Shown one piece after another: positions 1 to 8,856 of a stretch of 13,368 nucleotides of DNA. The position numbers were made by a program, and so were the translations under genes. The notes below the pieces were generated by a model that was not told the DNA's origin, searched no databases, and was given only the letters and a program-made list of their open reading frames with translations. The stretch's first letter is position 1. Every line of letters begins with the position of its first letter. Source of the DNA: Cochliopodium minus (Eukaryota > Discosea > Himatismenida > Cochliopodiidae); contig JAMYWO010000053.1 of NCBI GenBank assembly GCA_024220525.1, positions 1-13,368 of the forward strand. Direction: 5' to 3'.

Positions 1-1105
1 AAAACAACCACCCAAAAGCAAGCAGAGAAAGAAAAAGAATCCTCCAAAGATTCATCAAAGAAAAAAGAAGATATTGAAAAGGACAAACAAAAGAAAGAGA
101 GGAAAAGAGATGAAAAAACAAAAACAAAAACGAATAAAAAAAGAAAAACTAATGAAAAAATCTCCAAAAAAGAAGAGAATAATGTTCTTGTATATGCATC
201 TCCCAGATCAAGTGGCTCAAGTGACAAAATCCAATCCAGCGGCTTCTCCAGCAACGATGTCGTCTCCAACAGCTTCTCTGACTCTTCCACCCAACAATCC
301 GTTGAAGTGATCCCCTCCAACAAAGTCGTTTTAACGGAGGAATACAAAAAAAAAATGAAAGATTTGATTGAACAAAAGAAAATAGAGATCGAAAAGAGGA
401 TCAGTTTGAGATCTTCTCCCACAAAGAAAAAGGATCATTTAAAGGATGCCAAAGAAGATACTCAGGACAATGAAACCCAGGATAAACTTTATGAGCAAAC
501 TTGCTATGATAGAATCTTCGCTTTCTGTGAGAAGAACAACAAGTGGAGCAAAGCATTCATGGTCAATAGTTTTACTGACATTGCCAAAACTGTTGTTGAT
601 AGTAAATATTTTTATTTCTTATTTTATTTTTATTTTTATTTTTTTCTATTTTTATTTTTTTTTTAAATTAGAAATTCATCAAAAAATATTATGTGAGAGA
701 AGAGAGAAAAAGAAAACAAAATTAAAAATAAAAGATGGAAAAAAAGAGGTGATGATCACACAAGAAGAACAGAAAATGTTTGAAGAGATCCTCAACAAAA
801 TCCTAAAGATGAAAACAGTGTCCCCCCAATATGTCCTCCTTTCTTTGAACTTTACCAAAAACAAAGCCATCACTTGGTTGGAAAAGATGGAAGAGATGGG
901 TTATCTTACTAAAATGAAAGAAGACAAGTGGAGTGTGAACCAAACTAAAAGAAAGATTGATGATACATTAAATGAAGAAACACAAATAGAATCTCAAAAC
1001 AAAAAAAGAAAAGTTGAGATGGAGATCATTGAGAACGATCTCAACAAACAAAATCATGTGGTTGATGATTCTACTCAATGTTCTGTTCCTCTTAAATTCA
1101 ATTGA
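1..1105 (+). CDS. Lys/Glu-rich protein with tandem helix-turn-helix-like segments, 5' partial; join(1..601,672..1105)
   Basis: Frame 1 is open from the first base, so the gene begins before the window; 344 residues are visible. An intron (602-671) is deduced from the GTAAAT donor, a T-rich tract and the TTAG acceptor; the phase-1 join keeps the frame to a TGA at 1103-1105. Residues about 1-60 are strongly Lys/Glu/Asp-rich, then a Ser-rich linker (about 65-100), then a basic region. Two helical segments follow. One is around residues 165-208 (YDRIFAFCEKNNKW onward); the other, around 229-285, has winged-helix character (SPQYVLLSLNFTKN, then ITWLEKMEEMGYLTK, then KW). A basic stretch (KKRK) and a short acidic tail end the protein. 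Tandem winged helices behind a charged linker recall the C-terminal chromatin-binding region of meiotic HORMA proteins (Hop1/ASY1 type), but no HORMA domain is in view, so this is only a guess. A nuclear DNA-binding role is likely from composition. Confidence 0.7.
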
Positions 1106-1177
1106 ATAATTTTGTTTTTTTTTTTAAAAAAACAAGAAAGAAAAAATTAAATTTTTTTCTTTTTTCTGATTCTTTTT

Positions 1178-2503
1178 TTATTTTTCTTTAAATAACTTTT
1201 TGTATTTGTATGTTAGCTCTTTTCTTTCCTTTGAAATGTAATCAGCATCCAAAATGCTTGACAAAAAGGATCTATTTTTAGGAGTGAAGGGAGACTTTAT
1301 AGTTTGATAGATCTCTTTGAAAATATTTCTCAATTCTTCCACTTTTCTAAAATTTCTGAAAATATTGAACTGATCAAACTTGTAAGCCACTTTTTTGTTT
1401 GTAGAGTAGCATTCCTCTTTACTAATTTGACAGTAAGGACTATTTAAAAAATTAATTTTTAAATTTTAATAAATTTTAGTTTGTATTCTAGATTTTTACC
1501 CAACACCATACTTCTTAAAGGATTCAATTGTATGTTTTTCAACATACTTTTGGTTTTGTAAATCAATTCCTACAAAGTAATAATTGAATTTATATCCATA
1601 AAAATAAACAAAATCCAACAACAAAACGCTCACAGGAATCTTTTTTTTTTGTAAAAATTGAAAACGAATTAAAAATAAAATAAAAAATAAAAATAAAAAA
1701 TGAAAATAACTAAAAAATAATTTTTTACATAATTAATGTGTTTTTCTTCTCTTTGTTTTAAAAAGGAGATTTCTTGGAGATCAGGCCTTACAGAATTAAA
1801 ATAAATTTGGAAAAAACTCATCAAGAAAGAAGTGATGGAGAAAGAAGAGAGTCCTCCGTCGAAAGAGCTGGAAATCTTTCTGTTCTGGAGGATGACTTTC
1901 AAGACATACAAAATCAGTTTTGCTTTGGGATATTTCTCAAAGAATTGCAAAATGAAATTTGAGTCATTCACTGCATTTTGACTAGTAAAAAAATATTAAA
2001 ATAATTAAATTTTGAAAAAAAATAATAAAAAAATTTAAAAATAAATAAAAATTTAAAAATAAATAAAAATTTAAAAATAAACAAATTTTTTTAAAAAAAA
2101 TTAACCTGTCGAAAGTAATATCTACATTCATATTGGTTAGTTGATCTTTGAACTTTATAATAGGCTTTGAAGCATGCTTCAAAATACAGAGCTTGTCTAT
2201 AAAAAGTTTGTCATTCTCAAACTTTTTGAAAGGAGATTTTTTTTTGACAGCGGACAATTTTTCAGCGACGAGTTTGAGTGACTTTAAGGAATTTTTCGGA
2301 AATTTTTTTTCGTTGAGAAAACTCAACGAAAAATCAATATCACTTCCAGGGAGACTCGTTTTAGTTTTAGACGAACCCATCAGGTTCACTCTGAAGTCTT
2401 TGAAGCCGTTTTTAGTGAGCCACTTCTCAAAGTTTTTTTTGAGGAGTTTTCGAAGTGTTTCTTCTCCTTTTGTCTCGTTCATGTATTTCCCAAAGTGTTT
2501 CAT
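1178..2503 (-). CDS. Non-canonical poly(A)/terminal uridylyl polymerase (TRF4/TUTase-like); complement(join(1178..1439,1500..1639,1729..1981,2106..2503))
   Basis: The model gives 350 residues, short for the family, from an ATG at 2503. Residues 43-60 carry the polymerase-beta signature (GSSKTKTSLPGSDIDFSL) with metal-binding Asp55 and Asp57; the third carboxylate is Asp128 in VDITFD. The central domain is recognisable in YPKAKLILYVLK and GGLSSFSITSFLMSFFQ. The PAP-associated C-terminal part has IPVSVLLLDFVYFYGYKFNY and a final helix (FDQFNIFRNFRKVEELRNIF). Exon borders: 1982-2105 (GTTAAT...CTAG), 1640-1728 (GTAAAA...poly(A)-AG) and 1440-1499 (GTAAAA...ATAG). All phases agree and the total is a multiple of three. 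The donor of the 1640-1728 intron is the least certain; an earlier GTAAGG at about 1792 is possible and would remove about 21 residues. Known members add A or U tails to RNA in nuclear surveillance or small-RNA decay. The poly(A) versus poly(U) choice cannot be read here. No zinc finger or RNA-binding extension is seen. Confidence 0.88.
2033..2086. repeat. Three tandem copies of an 18-bp AT unit inside an intron
   Basis: The unit ATTTAAAAATAAATAAAA occurs at 2033-2050 and 2051-2068, with a slightly diverged third copy at 2069-2086. It lies within the 124-nt first intron of the nucleotidyltransferase gene and probably reflects slippage expansion. Confidence 0.85.
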
Positions 2504-2837
2504 TTCTTTTTTAAAAAAGAAAAATTCAAAAGTTTAGGGAATAAAAATTAAATTTTTTTAAAAGAGAAATTATTGTTATTTTAATTAGATTTTTATTGAT
2601 AATTTTTATTGAAAAAAAAATTAAGTTTTATTATAAGTAATATTATTTCTTTTTATTTTAAAATAAACTGTTGAAATTGACGAAAAAAAAATTATTGTGA
2701 TTTAATAATGATAACAAAAATTATTTAAAGTAATAAAGAAATAAAATAAATAAAAAATAAATAAATAAATTAAAATAATTTACAAATAATAAAAAAAAAA
2801 ATTCTTCAAATTACAATTAAAAAAATTTGAAAAAAAA
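2504..2837. other. Intergenic AT-rich stretch
   Basis: It lies between the start codon of the nucleotidyltransferase gene and the 3' end of the next minus-strand gene. It is almost entirely A/T, with no open frame of note and no structured RNA that I can see. It presumably holds the promoter of the former gene and the 3' UTR of the latter. Confidence 0.6.
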
Positions 2838-3511
2838 TTATAAAATAATTCTTTTTTCTTTTTGAATAAATTTACCTTCACTCAATAAAAGAAAATAAGT
2901 ATCAGAATTATTCCACTCTTTTTTTTTCTCGTTGGAATATTGTTTTCCCACCAACCACTCAGGTACCCTCTCCTTTTGCTTGTTCTCGAAGCTTCCAAAC
3001 TTTGCGAGATTAGAGATTTCTTCGACTTCTCTACCATACTTGAAGATTTCAAATATCACGTCTTCATCGAGCTTATCAAAGTCGATTTTCTGAAGATCTT
3101 CGTTCTTTTTTTTTTCTTCTGAAATTATTTTTTTCTGAATTATATTTGGCTCTTCATATCCGTCTACATTCAACTCTATATTATCCTCTTCATCCTCAGA
3201 TATCTTCTGTTTCTTTTTTGCATCTATATACTTATATTTGGAAAATTAATTTGTAAAGTGATTGACTATATTAATTATGATGCTTCCAATATAATGAGAA
3301 TGCATTATTTAAATTTTATATAAACATATATCATTGTTTCTTAAAAAATATTGTATTTATAGATATATTTTTGGATTACAAAATTTTCCATGTTCTCTTT
3401 ATTCTTATTCTTATTCATCCATCCCTCCTTTTTCTCTTGTTTGTGATTATTCTTCCTTTTCTTTGTATTGTTGATGTTATAATTTCCTTCTATTTTTATA
3501 TTCAATTCCAT
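2838..3511 (-). CDS. Hypothetical charged protein; tentative complement(join(2838..3230,3380..3511))
   Basis: I do not recognise this protein. The main exon encodes about 130 residues. An acidic/basic N-terminal part (KKKQKISEDEEDN) leads to a predicted helix (LDEDVIFEIFKYGREVEEIS), then RVPEWLVGKQYSNEKKKEWN and a short hydrophobic end (DTYFLLLSEG). The frame runs upstream without a Met to a TAA near 3247, so an upstream exon is required. A candidate is the ORF starting at 3511 (MELNIKIEGNYNINN, Lys/Asn-rich, 44 residues), joined by a phase-0 GTAATC...AAG intron (3231-3379); the total would be 174 residues. An alternative acceptor (TATATAG) lies at 3224-3225. A GTAAAT donor near 2874-2875 hints that the true C-terminus may differ, although no downstream exon is evident. 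The DEDVIFEIF helix is faintly F-box-like, too weak for a call. Confidence 0.5.
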
Positions 3512-3903
3512 ATGGATCAAGTATTGGATATAAGAAGTATAACAAAGAGTGTATGTCCCTATAAGACAGAAAAAACAATTTTTTTATTATTTTCTCAATA
3601 TTTTTGAAGATTTTATTTAAAAAAAATATAAACTTGAAGAGATCTCTTTCAAAAATGATGTTTTGTATGCTACATTGATACTTTTGGATATAGTTAATCA
3701 TTTTGGAATATTGATTTGGATATAGCCTGATTAATATTATAAAATCTCATTTTATTAAATATATATAGAAAAATTTGGCAATTTCTAATAAAATTAAGAA
3801 TGAGGCTTTCAAATTCTTAATTTAGGCTTGTCATTGATATGTTTTTACAATATTCCCTCAATATTTAAGAGTTAGAGAATATAAAATAAAAAAATCACTC
3901 CAA
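3512..3903. other. Divergent intergenic region between the hypothetical gene and the NADPH oxidase gene
   Basis: About 390 bp with no gene that I can support. It contains a 12-bp palindrome (AAGAGATCTCTT, near 3638), a repeated TTTGGATATAG (about 3680 and 3714) and a hairpin at 3791-3823. Both flanking genes point away from it, so it probably carries two promoters. Confidence 0.5.
3791..3823. repeat. Perfect 11-bp inverted repeat with 11-nt loop
   Basis: AAATTAAGAAT at 3791-3801 pairs exactly with ATTCTTAATTT at 3813-3823. The loop GAGGCTTTCAA is less AT-rich than the surroundings. Function unknown; it sits about 80 bp upstream of the proposed oxidase start codon. Confidence 0.7.
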
Positions 3904-6563
3904 ATGTTGAACAACCAAGGTATAAGCAAATCCATCTCAACAATTTTTAAAAAATAGTTTAAACTAAAAACTAAAAACAGAAACTACAGAACAAATTAAA
4001 GAAGATGTTGAGAAAGAAGATTCTGGGAGAAGAAAAAATAAAAAAACTGACAAAAGAGAAGCAATATTTGTGGAAAGAAGCGAGAAGAAGAAAAAGACAT
4101 TTAAAGACAAGATTTTCTCAAGGTTTTTCACATATGGAAAAAAATACACGTTCCTGCTTGTTTTGATTTTATCCAACATTGCTTGTTTCGTATATAAATT
4201 CATGGGTAGAAAAAAATTTTTCTTTATTCTAAAATGATTAAAACAATTTTTTAATTAGTTTTCAGGTACGCCAATTACGATGACCCAAAAGAACAAAGAG
4301 ATGCGATTTATTATGGGGTGATGGGATATGGAATAGCGATATCTAGGGGAGCTGCGATGGCATTAAAATTAGATAACTGTTTGCTACTTATCTTTGTTCT
4401 CAAATTTACATTTAGAAAGTAAAACTTACAAATTTTTTCTTTATTTCAAAGAAAGTTTTTATTGTTTTTTTTTTATTTTTCTTTTTTTGAAGTAAGCTTT
4501 ATTATTATCATTATTTCTTTTTGTTTAGTCTTTCAAAATTGAAAATACTATCATTTCTTCCATTAAATAAACACATCTTGTTTCATCGAACATTAGGATG
4601 GTTGATTACATTCTGGGTAACGGTGCATGTGTAAAAATGTTTTTAAAAATATTTTTTTTTATTTAAACAAATTTTTTTTTTGAAAAAAAAAAAAGAACTG
4701 CACATTATTATAATATTCATTCTGCATCTAATTTAAACTTGAATTCACAAAAATATTTTTGGCCAGATCTGAAAAAACAAGCAAATTTGGTATATTTAAT
4801 GTGGGAATACATGTGGGGATGGTCAGGACAAGTAGCTGTATTCTGCATGTTCATCATGATTACTACTGCTGTTAAAGTAATAAGAGTTCGTCAATATTCT
4901 CTTTTTTACTTTACCCATTTTCTTTATGTTGTATTTTACGCAATGCTATTTGTTCATGGGTTAATTTTTTGTTTGGTTTCATTTTATTTTAAAAAAAAAA
5001 AAATTTGAAAAAAAATGAAGGATTGGAGCAAATTCTGATTTTTGGATCTGGCTTATTCCTCCTGTTTCTTTGTTGATCATCGAAAAAATGATATCTTTCG
5101 TCAAAATAATTCCAGCTACTCTTCTTTCTATTGTAAATGATTTTGAAATGTTATATAATATTTTTTCAGAGATTGATTTTGTTTTTTATTTTTTATTCTA
5201 TGGAGGCAATTGAACATTCCTTTGATGTTATTGAATTGAGACTCAAAAGAAAGAGGAAATGGAGATACTTTCCAGGAGAATATGTTTATTTAAACTTTCC
5301 TTCAATTTCAAAGTTTGAATGGCATCCATTCAGTATCACATCATCCCCTGATGACTATTACCTTTCCTGTCACATTAAAGTAAAAATAAAAGTTATTATA
5401 GTTTTTATTAATTTATGAATAAAAAATTCAGATTTTTGGGGAATGGACAAACAATTTGAAAACTCTCCTCAATGAAAAAAATAAATTGGTAAAATTTAGT
5501 GATTTGGGTGTAGAAAACATCTCCTATTCTAAGATCGACAAAATTGAAGCACTCAGATTCAAAGTAGATTTGCCTTATGGAACATCGTTTACTTCATTCT
5601 TTCATTGTAAAAATCTTGTTTTAATAACAAATGGAATAGGTATTCATAAAAAAAAATTTTTAATCTTTTAATCTTTTGATCACCTTTTTTACTCCAAGGT
5701 ATCACTCCTTTCATTTCTCTATTAAAGTGTATTCAAAACAAGATTATGAAAAATAAAAATCCAAATTTGTACATTGACAAGAGAAAATCAGCATTTTTTT
5801 CCAAATCAAAGTTTCAAAACAAAGGTAAAATAAAGTTTTTGTTTTATAAATATTTCTTTCTAAGAGCAATTAAAAGAAGAAAACAAAGAAATTGATGAAA
5901 AAGATCTTGAAAAAATAATTATGGAGAAAGAAAATGATGAGAAAAAAATTGGAGAATTCTTACAAGAAAATAGAGATGAAGTGAGGTAATTTTTGAAACA
6001 AAAAAAAAAATTTTAAATTCATCTTTTTCAATAAAGATTAAATATGAGAAATGTTGGAACAAAACAACCTATCAAACAAAATAAAAAAATCTTATCTGAT
6101 AAGAAAGATCTTGGAAGAACATTTGGGAGTTGTAAGGTTGAGGATTCAATAAAAATAAAGAAATTGAGAATATTTTGGGTTCATAAAGAATCAGAAAAGT
6201 ATGAATGGGTGGATAATACCCTCAATTTCTTTGAGAAAATAGAACAAGAAGAGTTTTCTATTGAAATTCACATTTTTTTGACTTCAGAGCCCATCAACGA
6301 TAATTCAATCGTTAAAAAGGATAATGTTGTTTATTATAAAGGAAGGCCAAGTTGGAAACTCATTTTTGAAGATTTGGCGAAAGAATTTGATTCTAAAAGT
6401 AAAAAAATCTTTATTATTCTCTTTTAATTTTTGACCTTTTTTTAAAAAAGAAATAAATGTGAATTTTAGTGGAACAAAGAACATATCAGGTCAGATTTTG
6501 GATCTTTGCAAGAAAAATACAACAAATAGAACACGATTTATTTATAACAGGGAAAATTTTTGA
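3904..6563 (+). CDS. NADPH oxidase family flavocytochrome (NOX/ferric reductase type); 12 exons
   Basis: Model: join(3904..3919,3981..4205,4259..4418,4529..4630,4696..4959,5021..5132,5170..5379,5432..5639,5699..5824,5865..5985,6037..6398,6451..6563); 672 residues, all phases consistent. The protein moves electrons from NADPH through FAD and two haems across a membrane to oxygen or metal. Residues 1-50 are a charged cytosolic stretch without EF-hands. Transmembrane helix 1 is near 56-76, and an SRGAA motif sits in the third exon. Haem ligands are His153 and His167 (with His171) and the pair His242/His255, with the spacings seen in NOX2. The FAD motif HPFSITSSP is at 345-353 and the NADPH motif GIGITPF at 431-437. 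GRPSW follows, and the C-terminus is FIYNRENF. Oddities: the usual CGP is SGT (642-644), and there is a long charged insertion at about 445-535. Exon 1 (MLNNQ) is the weakest part. It could be a superoxide-producing NOX or a metalloreductase; the C-terminal aromatic end favours NOX. Confidence 0.92.
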
Positions 6564-6822
6564 AAAAAAAAATTAAATATTGTTTTCAATCTTTGGATAA
6601 ACTCTTTATTGAAAGAATTGCTATCAATTTTATGAAAATTAAAGCTATATTTTTCAAAAATTATAAAGAGTAAATTATCTCCAAACATACTTATTCTTGA
6701 AAAAATTGAACATCTCAAGAAGGGTTCTTTGGATTTTGATTTGATTGTACCAAAGTCGAGCAAATTATCATTTAAGGATACATACCCGTGCCGTACAAAA
6801 AATTTTAATTAGATTTTATATA

Positions 6823-6909
6823 TTATTTTATTAAAATGAATTAAAAAAAGTATATGTTAAATCATATGTCTCTTATTAGATAGCAGGATGCATCATTTTA
6901 ATAAAATAA
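6823..6909. repeat. 17-bp perfect inverted repeat flanking 53 nt
   Basis: TTATTTTATTAAAATGA at 6823-6839 is the exact reverse complement of the sequence at 6893-6909. The enclosed 53 nt (with ATCATATGTCTC and TAGCAGGATGCA) is less simple than nearby AT tracts. It could be a hairpin or a tiny MITE-like insertion; no target-site duplication is clear. Confidence 0.6.
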
Positions 6910-6941
6910 ATATTTATTTCAATTAAAAAGTACAAGCCAAA

Positions 6942-7100
6942 ATGGATTGTTTCCCTTGTTCAACATTCATTTCAAAACAAGGAATACTTGAGAATCTATA
7001 CTTTTCTTACAAAAATCTTTGATAAATGTTCATTTTATTTTTTGATCATATTGAACAAAAAAGAGAATCAAACTGAACTTTATAGAAATAATTTTGAATA
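6942..7100 (+). pseudogene. Degenerate copy of the 3' end of the downstream LRR-like gene
   Basis: This segment matches the coding end of the LRR-like gene (about 8562-8715) in the same orientation, with substitutions and small gaps. Shared blocks include AATACTTGAGAAT and a nearly continuous run around ATCTTTGATAAATGTTCATT. One frame still reads KIFDKCSFYFLIILNKKENQ, against KIFDECSFHFLIGLKNKENY in the intact gene. The upstream part is frameshifted: a reading from the ATG at 6943 hits a stop near 7020. It looks like the leftover of a tandem duplicate whose body has been deleted. It is not expected to make a functional protein. Confidence 0.75.
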
Positions 7101-7204
7101 AATTACAAATTAGTAAATTGGAATCAAAAAATTCAAAATAAAAATTGGGAAATGGTAACTAATTATTCTATACAATTCCATTCCTAACAAAATCTTTACT
7201 TTAG

Positions 7205-8767
7205 AGCATTCAAAATGATGATGGATCTTCTATTGCTGTGGATGATTTTCGAAAAATAAAAGGAACAAAAAGAATTTATTTGACTGTTAGAAATTCAATA
7301 AAAAAAAATTTCAACTCTTTCTTAGATTATCTGAGGAATACAACAACTCTTGAATCTTTAAATATTTTAATCACATTGGAAGAGAAAAAATGGGATGATT
7401 TCTGTGAAATTCTGAAAAGAAATACATCAATTAAAAAATTGATACTTTTTTGCGACCTTTATGACGATGAAATAAAATCAATTGAGATAACAAAAAAGAT
7501 TTTGAAATCGATCAAACAAAATGACAAGGATTTTAATATTGATGAAAAGTTATCCCAAGAAATTTCAGATTTACTTTTAACAAGCAAGAGTATCACTTCA
7601 TTTGGACTTTCTCATCAATATTCAAATGAATTGAAAATGGAAACTATTTGTGAAGCATTCAAAAACAAGAGATTAACTTCTTTTCAAATGTCATATCAAA
7701 GAGGATTAACAAATATTCTCAAAAATTATTTACCTCCGATGTTATTTTCTAACCTAAATATCAGTAAGTTACAATTGAATTTCCTCGATTATCAACAGTT
7801 GTCTTCTCTTTTAATTTGCCTCAAAAACTATGGTGGAATTACTTCCTTAGATTTATCTAAAAATTACATTGATGAACTTGAAAACGATGAAATGAATATT
7901 TTTTTATCTTCAACCAAATCTCTTCGTGAATTGTAAATTTTTTTCTTTTTTAACCAAAAGTTGATTAATTGTTATAATAAAATTGAATTTTAATGATTAT
8001 ATTTTATAATTGAATTTAAGGATTCTGAGAGACTGTTTTTATGATGGAAGCAATGAAATGCTACATACTTATTTTCATAGTGGATTGAAAAAGAATGAGT
8101 CTCTCAAAATTGTAGATATTCGTGATAATGGTGAATTTGCTGTTGGATTCGTTTCTTGTTTGCTCAAAAAAAAAGAATGGGAGTGTTTAAGGTTGGAAGG
8201 AAGTTACTTTCATCCAGTCGACTATAACAGAATTTTTAAATCTTTAAAAAAGAACAAATATCTCGATAGGTTCTATTTTAATTTAATAGAAGACCATTTA
8301 GTTTCTCCTTTTTTAGAATGTTTGCTATCAAATGATACACTCCAAATAATTAATATAAACAAAGAGATTCAGGAACTTTTTAAATTATTTCATTTACTTC
8401 AAAAGAATCATTCTATTCTTGAATTTGGTATTCACTCGAGTGACACAGAAGGAAAACTGAAATTGGATTTTTGTTGAATGTAAACAAAAGAATTTCAGAC
8501 AAACCTTGTTGGAGCCAACAAAAACACTTCTCTTTTGAAATAGAATTCAAAATCATGATGGAATGTTTCCTGACTTGTTTCAACATTTCTTTCAAAGAAA
8601 AAAAATACTTGAGAATTCCAAAACCTTTGCTTGCAAAGATCTTTGATGAATGTTCATTTCATTTTTTGATTGGATTGAAAAACAAAGAGAATTATCAAGA
8701 AGTTATCAATTATTCTGCGAAAAACACTAAAAAAAGAAAATTTAAAACAAAATTAGATCAAAAATAA
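7205..8767 (+). CDS. Leucine-rich-repeat-like protein, start not found and apparent frameshift; join(7205..7932,8021..8477) plus 8471..8767 in another frame
   Basis: The first visible exon follows a CTTTAG acceptor at 7199-7204 and is open with no Met nearby, so a 5' exon is missing or unrecognised. A phase-2 intron at 7933-8020 (GTAAAT...TTTAAG) joins SLREL to ILRDCFYDG. The product shows irregular LRR units of the ribonuclease-inhibitor-like kind: LESLNILITL, ISKLQLNFLDY, ITSLDLSKNYI, LRELILRDC, LKIVDIRDN, WECLRLEGSYF. The frame then ends in a TGA at 8475-8477, while the next frame continues (LLNVNKRISDKPCWSQQKH) to a TAA at 8765-8767 with a helical, basic C-terminus. Either one T is missing in the run at 8468-8472, or an intron at 8428-8498 removes the break. 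LRR proteins are usually protein-binding; no partner or catalytic domain is visible. With the relic just upstream, this may be a decaying member of a gene family. Confidence 0.7.
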
Positions 8768-8856
8768 AACTATTTCATCCACAAATTGAAGAAATTTAAA
8801 ATTAAAATCAAAAATAAAAAAAAATTAAAAATAAAAAAATTTTTATCGTTTTATTT

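Larger units (their letters stand above)
6564..7204. other. Gene-poor, apparently decayed stretch between the oxidase and the LRR-like gene
   Basis: Right after the oxidase stop codon come fragments that read like coding sequence but are broken. Around 6590-6667 one frame gives SLDKLFIERIAINFMKIKAI before a stop. Another frame at about 6640-6810 gives LEKIEHLKKGSLDFD and on to TYPCRTKNFN before a TAG. They might be lost 5' exons of the LRR-like gene or of a dead relative. The stretch also carries an inverted repeat (6823-6909) and a degenerate copy of the LRR-like gene 3' end (6942-7100). Confidence 0.45.

Noticed and set aside
1774-2537. Plus-strand frames at 1774-1962 and 2148-2537
   Set aside because: They are antisense shadows of the nucleotidyltransferase exons, which carry the GSDIDFS motif.
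3371-3607. Plus-strand hydrophobic frame resembling a membrane protein
   Set aside because: It is antisense to a Lys/Asn-rich frame on the minus strand, which better fits the coding style of the window; hydrophobicity follows from T-rich complement.
8471-8767. A separate 98-aa gene at the end of the LRR-like gene
   Set aside because: It has no proper start codon, abuts the LRR frame and continues its sequence style, so it is the same gene after a frameshift or intron.
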